Counted from the stretch's first letter, positions 1 through 8,438 are shown. The stretch is 21,683 nt of DNA from Desulfovibrionaceae bacterium (GCA_009783115.1 WRHT01000006.1:1-21683), one strand, 5' to 3'. Numbers and translations are program-made. The notes: generated by a model not told the origin, from the letters alone.

Positions 1-1
1 C

Positions 2-466
2 ATCATGCCCGAGGCCGAGGAGGCCGATGTGGAGATCCGGACGGAGGACTTGCGCATCGACGTCTATCGCTCTTCCGGGCCTGGAGGGCAGTCGGTGAAC
101 ACCACGGATTCGGCCGTGCGCATCACCCATCTGCCCACCGGCCTGGTGGTGGCCTGCCAGGATGAGAAATCCCAGCACAAGAACCGGGCCCAGGCCATGA
201 AAGTGTTGCGTTCCCGCCTGCTCCAGGCCGAACAGGATCGCCTCCAGGCCGAACACGCCGAAACCCGGCGCGCCCAGGTGGGCAGCGGCGACCGCTCCGA
301 GCGCATCCGCACCTATAATTTTCCGCAGAGCCGGGTAACCGATCACCGGGTGAACCTGACCCTGTACAAGCTGGATGCGGTGATGGAGGGGGACATCCAG
401 GAGATCATCGAGACCCTGGCCTCCTCCGCCCGGACCGAGGCCTTGAAGCGCCAGGCCGGGGAATAG
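2..466 (+). CDS. prfA: Peptide chain release factor 1, C-terminal part (5'-truncated by window edge)
   Basis: Release factor 1 recognises UAA and UAG in the ribosomal A site and triggers hydrolysis of peptidyl-tRNA. The visible part holds the catalytic GGQ loop ([13 protein letters not shown] encoded at 83-91), followed by the conserved block ending [11 protein letters not shown]. The [19 protein letters not shown] segment has the RF1 form, not the RF2 form. The reading frame is open to the first base of the window. The ATG at 5 matches the internal MPE of RF1 proteins and is not the start, so the N-terminal part with the codon-recognition PxT region lies upstream. The stop TAG is at 464-466. 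prmC follows after 17 bases, so the two are probably co-transcribed, and PrmC would methylate the glutamine of this GGQ motif. Confidence 0.97.
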   Translation: MMPEAEEADVEIRTEDLRIDVYRSSGPGGQSVNTTDSAVRITHLPTGLVVACQDEKSQHKNRAQAMKVLRSRLLQAEQDRLQAEHAETRRAQVGSGDRSERIRTYNFPQSRVTDHRVNLTLYKLDAVMEGDIQEIIETLASSARTEALKRQAGE

Positions 467-483
467 CCCCGCGCCCTGCCCTC

Positions 484-1359
484 ATGCCCTCCAGCCTGAG
501 CCGGTTTTTGCGGGGCGAACGCCTCTCCTTTCAAAACGCCGGGGTTGAATCCCCGGACCTTTCCGCTGAATTGCTGCTGGCTTCCTCCCTGGACCTGGAT
601 CGTCCGGCTCTCCTTCGCCTGGCCCTGCTGGAGCCGGACCGTCCCCTGGAAGAATCCGCCTTGGAAAGATACGCCGCTCTCCGTAAAAGGCGCCTGGCCG
701 GCGAACCCACGGCCTATATCCTGGGGCGCAAGGAGTTCTACGGGCGGCCTTTCAGGGTGACCCCGGATTCGCTCATCCCCAGGCCGGAGACGGAACTCCT
801 GGTGGAGGCGGCCCTTGGGCATCTGGCCGATCTTCCGTCCGGGCGCTTTGCCGACCTCGGAACCGGCTCCGGCTGTATCGCGATCACCCTGGCCCTGGAA
901 CTGGGTCCGGGCTGGCGCGGGCTGGCCCTGGATCTTTCCGCCGCGGCCCTGCGCCTGGCACGGGAAAACGCGCGCGCCCTGGGGGCCGCGAACCTTGCCT
1001 TCATCCTGGGGGATTATACCCGTCCGCCTTTGCTCCCGTCCTCTTTGGATCTCCTGGCCGCCAACCCGCCGTATATCAGCGAAGGGGAATATGCCGTCCT
1101 GGATCACGGGGTGCGCGCCTTTGAACCGGCCACGGCCCTGGTGGCCGGCCCGGATGGCACGGAACATCTTCTTGGACTGCTGGTCCTGGGCGCGGAAGCC
1201 TTGCGGCCGGGCGGGCTCCTGCTCCTGGAACTGGGGCAAAGCCAGGGGCAAAGCCTGCTGGAGGCCGCTTCCGCGCGGCCGGCCTGGAGCGAGAGCCGCA
1301 TCCTGAAGGATCTCGCCGGGCGGGATCGTCTGCTCCTGGCCCGGCGCGGCCTTCGGTAA
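484..1359 (+). CDS. prmC: Peptide chain release factor N5-glutamine methyltransferase PrmC
   Basis: This SAM-dependent enzyme methylates the glutamine side chain of the GGQ motif in release factors, which raises termination efficiency. The 291-residue length is usual for the family. An N-terminal helical domain covers about residues 1-90. It is followed by the methyltransferase fold with SAM motif I (D124-LGTGSG) and the diagnostic NPPY motif at residues 194-197, where the substrate amide is bound. The family block IPRPETELLVE lies just before the SAM domain. The ATG at 484 lacks a clear Shine-Dalgarno sequence and lies 17 bases after prfA, so translation may be coupled. prfA-prmC adjacency is very common in bacteria. 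A long antisense open frame over this gene is a GC-bias shadow. Confidence 0.96.
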   Translation: MPSSLSRFLRGERLSFQNAGVESPDLSAELLLASSLDLDRPALLRLALLEPDRPLEESALERYAALRKRRLAGEPTAYILGRKEFYGRPFRVTPDSLIPRPETELLVEAALGHLADLPSGRFADLGTGSGCIAITLALELGPGWRGLALDLSAAALRLARENARALGAANLAFILGDYTRPPLLPSSLDLLAANPPYISEGEYAVLDHGVRAFEPATALVAGPDGTEHLLGLLVLGAEALRPGGLLLLELGQSQGQSLLEAASARPAWSESRILKDLAGRDRLLLARRGLR

Positions 1360-1468
1360 CGCCCGCCATAACCGCGCTCATGCCTGGCCTTCTTCGCGGC
1401 TGGAAATTTGCATTTCCGGGAATAATGCCTTAACATGTATTTCAAATAACATAGGGGTATTTTCAAAG
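1360..1468 (+). promoter_or_regulatory. Leader region of the exoprotein gene with a dyad and a ribosome binding site
   Basis: Base composition turns AT-rich here, at the left edge of the two-partner-secretion island. GGAAAT at 1402-1407 and ATTTCC at 1412-1417 form a perfect inverted repeat around a TTGC loop; it could be an operator or a weak hairpin. A second, imperfect dyad lies at about 1433-1452 (ATGTATTTC then AAATAACAT). TAACAT at 1431-1436 is a possible -10 box (4 of 6 matches), but no good -35 box stands 16-18 bases upstream. AGGGG at 1453-1457, 11 bases before the ATG at 1469, is the likely ribosome binding site, with slightly long spacing. The island probably has its own promoter here, but its exact position is not resolved. 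Confidence 0.35.
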
Positions 1469-4400
1469 ATGAAAATTCGACCCTGCCCGAAGGCTTTTTC
1501 GTCTATTTTCAGGAAATCCCTCGCGTTTTATATTTCTGTTTATCTGGTTTTTTCCCCGTTTTTATCAAACTCCGCATTCGCGCAGATAACCGCCGATCCC
1601 TCCGCCGGGAACAACGCGCACTTGGGAACGCCGTCAGGCGGGACGCCGGTTTTGAACATCAACGCCCCTACCGCCCAGGGCGTTTCGCACAATAAATTCA
1701 CGGATTTCAATGTCGACCGGAACGGTCTTATCGTAAACAATCTTAACCTCAGGAGCTACCATACGGATCTCAAGTCGGTTCTTTCCGGCGGGCATGTGGA
1801 ATTCAACCGTAACTTCGGCGCCGGCGGCGCGGCCAAGGTAATCCTGAACGAGGTCACCTCGAATAACACCACGGCCCTGAGGGGATACACGGAAATTTAC
1901 GGCCACAAGGCGGACTATATTGTGGCCAATCCCAACGGCATTACCTGCAACGGCTGCGGCTTTCTCAATATCGGCCGCCTGAGCCTGGTCACAGGTTCGG
2001 CCAACATGGCCGGCGGCGAAATCAGCGGCTTCAACATGGGCCTGGGCACTTTGCAAATAAACGGCGTAGGGGTGGAAAACTTCGGTCTGTACGCGCCGTC
2101 GTCAGCGGATCTTGTTTCCAATGCCGTCCGTATAGCGGGCGAGGTGCATGTCGGCGAAAACTTAAACATTTACTCGGGCAACGGCAAGTTCGACTATAAG
2201 AACAAGGTGGTGGGATCCGCCGGTGATTCCGGCGTGGGGATTGCCGTTGACAGCTCCGGGGTCGGCGGCATGTATGCGGGAAGCGTCCGCGTGGTCGCGA
2301 CCCAGAAGGGGTTCGGCGTCAACCTGGCGGGTGACGTGGTCTCCGATATCGGCGATGTGGAGATCACCGCGGACGGGAATATCGCGTTCAAGACCGTTGC
2401 GGCCAGGAAAGAACTCAAGGCCGCCTCGGCCTCCGGGGATATCCGGATGAACGGCGGCGACGCGCGGGCGCAAAAGATCCATCTTGCCGCCGCCAGCGGC
2501 ATCAGAATTGACGGCATGATCGTTGCGGGCGATATTGTGGCCGATGCGGGTAAAGATTTTACAAATACAGGCAAAATCCGTTCAGACACAAGCCTGGAAA
2601 TACTTGCCGGAAACGATATTACGAACACGGGCCAGATGGATGCCAACGGCGGCGTGGCGCTTGCCGCCGCCCGCGATATAAGAAGTGGCGGCGTGATCGT
2701 TGCGGACGGTATCGTGGCCGATGCGGGCGGCGATTTTACAAATACAGGCACAGTTTATGCGGATGCAGACCTGGAAATACTTGCCGGAAAAGATATTACG
2801 AACACGGGGCAGATGGATGCCAACGGCGGCGTGGCGCTTGCCGCCGCCCGCGACACCAGAAACGATGGCGGAATCATTTCCGGCGCTATCCTGGTTGACA
2901 CGGCAAGCGGCTTCACCAACACGGGCGAAATCCATTCCAACAAGAATCTGGAAATACTGGCCGGGGATATTATCAATACTGGCCGGATATACGCCACGGG
3001 AGAGATGGCGCTTGCCGCCCGGAATGACATACGGAACGGAACTTCGAAGGCCAATGCCCCGTTGTCGCTCATAGCCGCGGGCGGGGATTTGCATATCGCC
3101 TCCGGGCGGAACCTCTGGAATGCGGGAAAAATCAATGTCGGCGGAAGCGCCTTTCTTGATGCCCTCAACCTCCACAATTACGGGCAAATCCTCGCCAACA
3201 GGGATTTGGAATTCGCGATCCGGCAGGATCTGATCAACTACCGCGCCGCCGGGATTTTAGCCGGCGGCAACATGTCCTTTCAGGTAGGCCGCAACCTCGT
3301 TAACTACAGGGCCGAGATTTTCGCGCTCGGCGACATTGCGATCAAGGGGCATGAAGGCGCATCCGTTTCGCCTTCCAATCCCGTGCAAAACGCCGCGCTG
3401 TATGAGAATCACTACATCGATCCGGAAAAGACGATTGTGGTGGACCCGCCGGAGCTTTACCATCTGCCGGAAGAACCTGTGGAGTACATGGATATGCGCT
3501 TCCTGCTCGAGGATGGCGCCGTCGTGGTTCTGCCGGGCGACGCCTTCCCGGACGATGCGCCCGCCGGGAGCCGCTATGAAAGCGATGACGGGTATATTTT
3601 CATAGTCGGAACCGAAGTTGTCAGCTATGTCACTATCCCCAACCCGGACTATGCCGCTTGCACGGACGCCGGAAATAGTTGCGGCGGCATACCGCGGACC
3701 GTGCAGCAGGCCGTTTATGATTATGCCGGCACGGATACGCTGACGCTTAAAGGCAAGGCTGCTGGCGGCAGCCGCGCCACGCTTGCCTATACGATAATCG
3801 ATCCGGAAGAGACGGCTTCCGGTGGCGATGACGCTTTCGTCCCTTCGCCTCCTCCTCCGCCCCCGGCGCTGGCCCTTGAGGATATTCCCGTCATAAACGG
3901 AACCGGCCAATTCTCCGACAGAGCGCTTGATGGCTATGTGTCGCCGTATGACGCCGTGCTTTCCGATATTCCGCTCGGCACCCTGCTCAACTGGGGCGGC
4001 AGGATAGAGGCCGGCGGGGATATAACCGTTGCCGCGGGCAATCTGCTCAACCAGGGCGTTCATATAAATACCGGCTATGCCGCCTATGACATGGTATATC
4101 ATAAGCTGCGCGACAGGGTTTGCGGCGGATTGCGCACATGCGGCTGGACAGAGATGGGGCGGTATATTCTTACAAAGGTGAACCTGGATTCCATTGCGGG
4201 CGTGATCAACGCCGGAGGGAGCATGTCCGTGGATGCGGGCGCTATCCGGAACGAAAGCTCCGTGCTGTCCGCCAGGAACGATATGCTCCTGAATGCCAAA
4301 AACAGCGTGGAAAACATAACTTACAGCGAGGTCGTCAGCTTGGCGATTTACGAGCAAAGGAGAGTCTGGCGATGGAGGGGGTTTAGAAGCTGGTTTGCAA

Positions 4401-4483
4401 CTGAGAATAACACCAAGTATGACCAGAAGAGAATATACTCCAAGCAGCGCGCTGCCATACATAATCGGCGATTCCGGCCTTGA
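1469..4483 (+). CDS. Filamentous haemagglutinin / CdiA-like TpsA exoprotein, N-terminal part (frameshifted)
   Basis: This is the secreted partner of a two-partner (type Vb) secretion system. The long signal peptide of about 38 residues, with cleavage expected after NSAFA, is the extended type common in TpsA proteins. The TPS/haemagglutination-activity domain follows (about residues 40-290), with the hallmark NPNGI at 154-158 and the cysteine pair CNGCGF (C160, C163); it docks with TpsB POTRA domains during export. A beta-helical shaft follows, containing three 59-residue repeats (about 350-525). A proline run lies near residue 795 (PSPPPPPP). The frame ends at 4483 in residues unlike the family. 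The expected continuation (REYTPSSALPYIIG) lies one base over, from about 4428, so this ORF and the next were probably one gene of about 1689 codons. Without read-through the product would lack its C-terminal region. Confidence 0.9.
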   Translation: MKIRPCPKAFSSIFRKSLAFYISVYLVFSPFLSNSAFAQITADPSAGNNAHLGTPSGGTPVLNINAPTAQGVSHNKFTDFNVDRNGLIVNNLNLRSYHTDLKSVLSGGHVEFNRNFGAGGAAKVILNEVTSNNTTALRGYTEIYGHKADYIVANPNGITCNGCGFLNIGRLSLVTGSANMAGGEISGFNMGLGTLQINGVGVENFGLYAPSSADLVSNAVRIAGEVHVGENLNIYSGNGKFDYKNKVVGSAGDSGVGIAVDSSGVGGMYAGSVRVVATQKGFGVNLAGDVVSDIGDVEITADGNIAFKTVAARKELKAASASGDIRMNGGDARAQKIHLAAASGIRIDGMIVAGDIVADAGKDFTNTGKIRSDTSLEILAGNDITNTGQMDANGGVALAAARDIRSGGVIVADGIVADAGGDFTNTGTVYADADLEILAGKDITNTGQMDANGGVALAAARDTRNDGGIISGAILVDTASGFTNTGEIHSNKNLEILAGDIINTGRIYATGEMALAARNDIRNGTSKANAPLSLIAAGGDLHIASGRNLWNAGKINVGGSAFLDALNLHNYGQILANRDLEFAIRQDLINYRAAGILAGGNMSFQVGRNLVNYRAEIFALGDIAIKGHEGASVSPSNPVQNAALYENHYIDPEKTIVVDPPELYHLPEEPVEYMDMRFLLEDGAVVVLPGDAFPDDAPAGSRYESDDGYIFIVGTEVVSYVTIPNPDYAACTDAGNSCGGIPRTVQQAVYDYAGTDTLTLKGKAAGGSRATLAYTIIDPEETASGGDDAFVPSPPPPPPALALEDIPVINGTGQFSDRALDGYVSPYDAVLSDIPLGTLLNWGGRIEAGGDITVAAGNLLNQGVHINTGYAAYDMVYHKLRDRVCGGLRTCGWTEMGRYILTKVNLDSIAGVINAGGSMSVDAGAIRNESSVLSARNDMLLNAKNSVENITYSEVVSLAIYEQRRVWRWRGFRSWFATENNTKYDQKRIYSKQRAAIHNRRFRP
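2516..3043 (+). repeat. Three tandem 177-bp (59-residue) repeats inside tpsA
   Basis: Units start at 2516, 2693 and 2870. Units 1 and 2 are exactly 177 bp and share long identical runs, for example 44 bp at 2633-2676 and 2810-2853. Unit 3 is more diverged and one codon shorter. Each unit carries DFTNTG (FTNTG in unit 3), LEILAG, then DITNTG (DIINTG in unit 3), and then a LAAARD-like block, the strand-turn pattern of a beta-helix. The close match of units 1 and 2 points to recent duplication or gene conversion, and makes this a site where unit number could change by recombination. Confidence 0.85.
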
Positions 4484-6539
4484 GAAGTCCGCTGCCGGCG
4501 GAAGCGTCAATATCCTTTCGGCCAACGAGGTTTCAACCCATTATGAAAGACACGAAACTACGAATTATATCGGCATCGTGGCGGCGGGCACGCTCACCGG
4601 CGGCGCGTCGCTTGCCAAGGATACCGAGGTAAAGATTGAAAACGGGAGATTTTCCGCGGAAACCGTCCTCGGCGAACGTTCGATGGATGGGGTCGATCAG
4701 GCGTCGTCCATCGCCGTTGGCTCCAATTTAGCCGTCGGCGGCAATCTCCGTATCGGCGCGGCCGGCGATATCAACATCCAGGGATCCGGCATCGCCGGCT
4801 CCGGCGACATGCTCTTCGCCGCTGAGCGCGACATAAACATCACCGAGGCGCAAAATACCTATTCCAAAGACAAGTCGCACGAAGAAACGACGGTAAAGGC
4901 TACCGCCGGAGCCGGCAACGCTTATGTGGATGTGGCCTTTGTCTTGTTGGCGATTTTGGAGGCGGGAGAGATTGTTGAGAAAGCAAAGAGCGCGCTGGAA
5001 AGCATAGAGAAACTCCGCGAAGAAGGCAGGGCCACTCCCTCGGCGGTACGCGATGCCAAGGCCAGCCTCGCGGCGGCATACGCCAGTCTGCTCAAGGCAA
5101 AGGCGGCGCTGGTTGATGCGGTTGCCGCCGCCGCCGGCTCATCGGCCACGTATGGTTTTTATGCCAAAGCCGGCCTTGCGCTTGATACGCTCGCCAGCAA
5201 CGAAAACACGGCTCAGACGTCTAGCTTGGCATCGAGCATAACCGCTGGCGGGGATATATATTTCAGCGCCGGGAACGACATGGCGCAAATCGGTTCGCAT
5301 GTGTCCTCGAATTCCGGCAGCGTAATCTATGATGTCGCCAATGATTTGATATTCGGCGCATCGCGGAATACGTCTAAATCCTCGAGCGACACTTCCCGCT
5401 CGACCGCGAGCATGAGCATCGGCACCAACGGAAGCGTTTCCGGCAATGTGGGGCACGCCGAATCCAAGAGCGCTTCCGAGGCGGCCTCCTACAATTATTC
5501 CGGCACCACGGCGGAAAACGGCTCTATCATATACAGGGTCGGCGGAGACATGGACGCCATAGGCTATAACGCCCTGGCCCGGGACATAGATTTGGAGGTA
5601 GCGGGCAACCTGACCCTGGAATCGTTGCAAAATACTTCGTCCTCGAGCAATTCCTCGTGGGGCTTTGACGTGGGCTACAGCAAGAATGGCGCAGACGCCA
5701 AGTTAAATGGCAAAATTGAGCTTGGCTCGGGGCAGACCGACAGCGCTTTGGTAAACCGGCAGACCTCGATCATCGGCACAAACAGCGTCAATATCTACAC
5801 CGGCAAGAATACGCATCTTAAAGGCGCGCTGATTGCCGCGCACAACGACAATCTGACGCTGGACACCGGCACGTTGAGCTTTGAAGATATGTACGGCGGC
5901 AAAGCCGGCACATCTATGGGTTTAAAGCTCAGCGGGAGCTTGGGTCCCAAGCCCGCTGAAAAGCAAGCGCAAGGCAGCGGCTCTCAGAACAAGCCCGCAT
6001 GGTGGAATACAGTAATGGCATCACAAAAAGCCGCCAAGGATAAATGGTCGGAAGTCAAGCCCTATCTTCCGGATGCTCTTTCCTACAATAATTCTGGTGA
6101 AGAACAAACCGTCCGCGCTACGGTGGGCGGCGGAACAATTATCGTGCGCGGCGATCCGGGCATGGATTTATCTTCCCTGAACCGTGATCTGTCGCGGGCC
6201 GTCACAACGAAGGAATTGCCGGGCTTGTCGTTTGACATTAAGGATCACATAAATTTTGTGGATAATGTATTCGGCCAGTTCGACAAAGTGGATAATATAT
6301 TAGACACGACGTATGCGGTATTGGATGAGATGAAGAAATTCGGGGAAGCTCCAGGTAAATACATAGGCGAGCAATGGGACAAGGCCGATAAAAAAATACA
6401 AGACGGAAGGGAAAAAATAGAAAATATCCCTGGCAAAATCAAAGAAGGTATAGATAATGGATTGGATAAAATAAAAGACGCCTGGATCGAATTCAATAAC
6501 TGGCTTTCTGCCAGGCAAAATATGGAGAATGTGCAATGA
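4395..6539 (+). CDS. Filamentous haemagglutinin / CdiA-like TpsA exoprotein, C-terminal part (out of frame with the N-terminal part)
   Basis: This frame continues the exoprotein. The nominal TTG start at 4395 has no biological support; family-like sequence begins near 4428. It contains haemagglutinin-repeat shaft sequence (DINIQGSGIAGSGDMLFAAE and similar), then an alanine/lysine-rich helical insert at about 4915-5160, then more beta-helix. A pretoxin linker follows at about 6114-6200 (RATVGGGTIIV, LNRDLSR), known from CdiA-type proteins just ahead of their variable C-termini. The last roughly 100 residues are charged and probably helical (DKADKKIQDGREKIENIPGK) and match no toxin fold I recognise; no VENN motif is present. 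The end overlaps the next gene's ATG (ATGA at 6536-6539), implying translational coupling to the lipoprotein. The 3' stretch is notably AT-rich. Confidence 0.87.
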   Translation: MQLRITPSMTRREYTPSSALPYIIGDSGLEKSAAGGSVNILSANEVSTHYERHETTNYIGIVAAGTLTGGASLAKDTEVKIENGRFSAETVLGERSMDGVDQASSIAVGSNLAVGGNLRIGAAGDINIQGSGIAGSGDMLFAAERDINITEAQNTYSKDKSHEETTVKATAGAGNAYVDVAFVLLAILEAGEIVEKAKSALESIEKLREEGRATPSAVRDAKASLAAAYASLLKAKAALVDAVAAAAGSSATYGFYAKAGLALDTLASNENTAQTSSLASSITAGGDIYFSAGNDMAQIGSHVSSNSGSVIYDVANDLIFGASRNTSKSSSDTSRSTASMSIGTNGSVSGNVGHAESKSASEAASYNYSGTTAENGSIIYRVGGDMDAIGYNALARDIDLEVAGNLTLESLQNTSSSSNSSWGFDVGYSKNGADAKLNGKIELGSGQTDSALVNRQTSIIGTNSVNIYTGKNTHLKGALIAAHNDNLTLDTGTLSFEDMYGGKAGTSMGLKLSGSLGPKPAEKQAQGSGSQNKPAWWNTVMASQKAAKDKWSEVKPYLPDALSYNNSGEEQTVRATVGGGTIIVRGDPGMDLSSLNRDLSRAVTTKELPGLSFDIKDHINFVDNVFGQFDKVDNILDTTYAVLDEMKKFGEAPGKYIGEQWDKADKKIQDGREKIENIPGKIKEGIDNGLDKIKDAWIEFNNWLSARQNMENVQ

Positions 6540-6562
6540 TTCCTGTTTATCTCAGAAAATGC
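6481..6562 (+). repeat. 82-bp perfect direct repeat, copy 1 (tpsA tail plus lipoprotein start)
   Basis: This is identical base for base to 9084-9165. It encodes the last 18 residues of the exoprotein (WIEFNNWLSARQNMENVQ), the ribosome binding site GGAGA at 6524-6528, the ATGA stop/start overlap, and the first nine codons of the lipoprotein. After the exact repeat, similarity continues at protein level through the whole lipoprotein gene, so the repeat is the best-conserved core of a larger duplication. Confidence 0.95.
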
Positions 6563-7078
6563 CGTGTTCTTCCAATCGTTCTGTTTTTTTTGAGTTCATG
6601 TAGTATAGGCATACCCATTACCCCAAAGGATGCCGATTTTCCGCTGCATAAAGCCTTTAAGGTGCCTTACCCTGAGACGCATATTTATAACTGTCTCGAT
6701 GGAGATCTTGTCTGGAGGCATGTCGCGGACTTGAATTCAAAATGGTGGGAAGGCTATAAAGATGCTGGTTCCTCACAGCCGGACCCTGACGGGGACGGCA
6801 AAATTTACACATACTACGTGTTTAATACAGATTTTTATGAGGAGGTTTCTGACCACCGTATTAAAAAGATACTTGAATGGGCGGACCAGCGATACTTATC
6901 AGAACGTACGGAATTATACGGATATACTTTCACCGTGCATACCACGGACGACGATATCGTCACCCAGTGCGCGGTTACGCAAAGATATCTGGGAGAGAAA
7001 GCAGGGAAACATACCTCCGGCCGTTTAAGTCCTAAAGATATAGAATGGAAGAATCCTGGCTATTCGAGAAGGTATTAG
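6536..7078 (+). CDS. Lipoprotein of unknown function, paralog 1 (candidate immunity or accessory protein)
   Basis: The 180-residue product begins with a lipoprotein signal: charged start, hydrophobic core, lipobox LSSC with the lipidated cysteine at residue 22. Residue +2 is serine, which favours the outer membrane. The mature part shares most of its length with the gene at 9139. Shared blocks are CxDGDL, WWEGYKDA, the PDG(D/N)GK(I/V)Y turn, YxFTVHTTD, DIVT(Q/R)CAVT and YLGE. Two cysteines, in CxDGD and CAVT, are conserved in both paralogs and could form a periplasmic disulfide. The gene is translationally coupled to tpsA. By position it could be the immunity protein for the tpsA C-terminus, or an accessory lipoprotein like BcpO of Burkholderia loci. 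About 16 C-terminal residues are absent from the paralog. I do not recognise a named family. Confidence 0.85.
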   Translation: MIPVYLRKCRVLPIVLFFLSSCSIGIPITPKDADFPLHKAFKVPYPETHIYNCLDGDLVWRHVADLNSKWWEGYKDAGSSQPDPDGDGKIYTYYVFNTDFYEEVSDHRIKKILEWADQRYLSERTELYGYTFTVHTTDDDIVTQCAVTQRYLGEKAGKHTSGRLSPKDIEWKNPGYSRRY

Positions 7079-7118
7079 GATATGTCATGAGAGCGCGAAT
7101 GAGGATACCGAGTGGGGT

Positions 7119-8420
7119 GTGAATGCGGGATACGGGGCCGGAGCCGGCAAGAACGGAGTGCCGAAAGGCTCAACGACAATCGGTATGACGAATGCGGGCG
7201 ACGAAAAAGATGGCATCACCAGAGCCACCATAGGGAGCGGTGATGTCGAAATAGCTGACGGGAGCGGCGGGGGTATAAACCGCGACATAAACAGGCAGCA
7301 GGAAATCACCAGAGATTTGTTGACCGGGGCGCGGAACGCTAACCTTACGATAGACAAACGCTGGTTTAGCGAGAAAGGTCGGGAAAACATCCTGGATACG
7401 GTGGTCAAGCTGCCGCAAAACACCGTCGATGCGGCCGCGAACGCCGGCATATCAGCCGCCGGTGTTGCGAAATATCTGACCTACGATTTGCTTGGAAATG
7501 TCGTCGGCAATATTGATGACCCGGTGAAGATGGTAAAAACGGCCATTGATCAATTCAAGCACGGGGCAATTGAAAACCAAATCGGACAAATTCCGCGCAT
7601 AAGGGATGTGCTTAATAACCAGGAAAACATGACTCCGGAAAATTTTGCCGCGATCAAGGATGACCTGATAAAAATTTTCAATGCTAACGGGGTTGATGTC
7701 CAAGATATAACTCTTTTCACAGATAAAGATGATCGCCAAGCTTTTTACACGACAGACTCCAATGGCAACAGAATGGTTGTTGCCATTGGTATAATAGATA
7801 AATATACTGATCAACAATTAACAGGCCAGCAATTGACCTTAGCCATGCATCACGAAACTACCGATCACGCGTCTGGTAAAAGAACTGAGGATTATGCGAA
7901 TCAGATAGGATTATATGGACAAGAATCAAGGGATTTCTTTAACGCTCTACGCTTTGCAGATTATACTAATGATTCATATTTAGATAGAAATAGTTATATT
8001 GGGTTGTATGGCGATTATTTTTTAATCCAGCAAGGGAATAGTTTGTCATTGACTATTAGTCCGGAAGAAACTGTGAATTGGGGGAGGGCTATACCGTTAC
8101 TGGATCCATTAGTCAGATCTGTTGAACGGGGCGCATCGGCGGCGGGGCAATGGGTCACAAATGCTGGACATCAGGTTTTAGCGTGGATTGAAACCACCCC
8201 CTATGTTAATACAGGCGTGCGCTTTTCTTGGGGAATTGTGGAGCCGAGTGTGTCCTGGACCACAGTCCCTGCGGCTTGGGGAGCTATTTTAAAGGGAGGA
8301 TACGAAAAATTTAATCTGGAGGAATTAAAAGAAGGATTAGAAGAATTTTCCAAAAAACTGAAAAAATATAATGATTCAGATCGCGTAGGGCTTATCACAG
8401 ATTTCTCCTACTATGAATGA
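7119..8420 (+). CDS. Orphan CdiA-like C-terminal fragment (pretoxin region plus putative toxin domain)
   Basis: This 433-residue frame lacks a signal peptide, TPS domain and shaft, and resembles only the C-terminal end of a CdiA-type exoprotein. Family-like sequence is already open upstream of the GTG at 7119 (from about 7086, ESANEDTEWGVNAGYG). A pretoxin linker follows at about 7221-7320 (RATIGSGDVEI, INRDINRQQEITRD, LFxEEGR-like WFSEKGRE), equivalent to the linker in the main tpsA. A later region carries HETTDH (residues 245-250) and EDYANQIG (257 onward), like a degenerate metallopeptidase-type module seen in pretoxin regions. The last roughly 110 residues are unique and would be the effector. 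The fragment fits the orphan cdiA-CT modules known downstream of CDI loci. Whether it is translated alone or only after recombination into tpsA is unknown. AGGA at 7102-7105 is a poor ribosome binding site for 7119. Confidence 0.75.
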   Translation: MNAGYGAGAGKNGVPKGSTTIGMTNAGDEKDGITRATIGSGDVEIADGSGGGINRDINRQQEITRDLLTGARNANLTIDKRWFSEKGRENILDTVVKLPQNTVDAAANAGISAAGVAKYLTYDLLGNVVGNIDDPVKMVKTAIDQFKHGAIENQIGQIPRIRDVLNNQENMTPENFAAIKDDLIKIFNANGVDVQDITLFTDKDDRQAFYTTDSNGNRMVVAIGIIDKYTDQQLTGQQLTLAMHHETTDHASGKRTEDYANQIGLYGQESRDFFNALRFADYTNDSYLDRNSYIGLYGDYFLIQQGNSLSLTISPEETVNWGRAIPLLDPLVRSVERGASAAGQWVTNAGHQVLAWIETTPYVNTGVRFSWGIVEPSVSWTTVPAAWGAILKGGYEKFNLEELKEGLEEFSKKLKKYNDSDRVGLITDFSYYE

Positions 8421-8438
8421 GAATAATGGGAGTAGCCT

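Noticed and set aside
343..1251. 302-codon minus-strand open frame opposite prmC
   Set aside because: It lies fully antisense to a motif-confirmed gene and has glutamine/arginine/glycine-rich low-complexity content, as expected from the GC-rich third positions of prmC.
2516..3043. CRISPR-like repeats
   Set aside because: The repeats are contiguous, in frame and encode beta-helix units; there are no unique spacers.
4421..4440. Programmed +1 frameshift site in tpsA
   Set aside because: No slippery heptamer, in-frame stop at the shift point or clear stimulatory structure is visible. A simple indel or sequence error is more likely.
3257..4525. 422-codon minus-strand open frame opposite tpsA
   Set aside because: It is antisense to the beta-helical repeats and runs across the frameshift site; no support beyond length.
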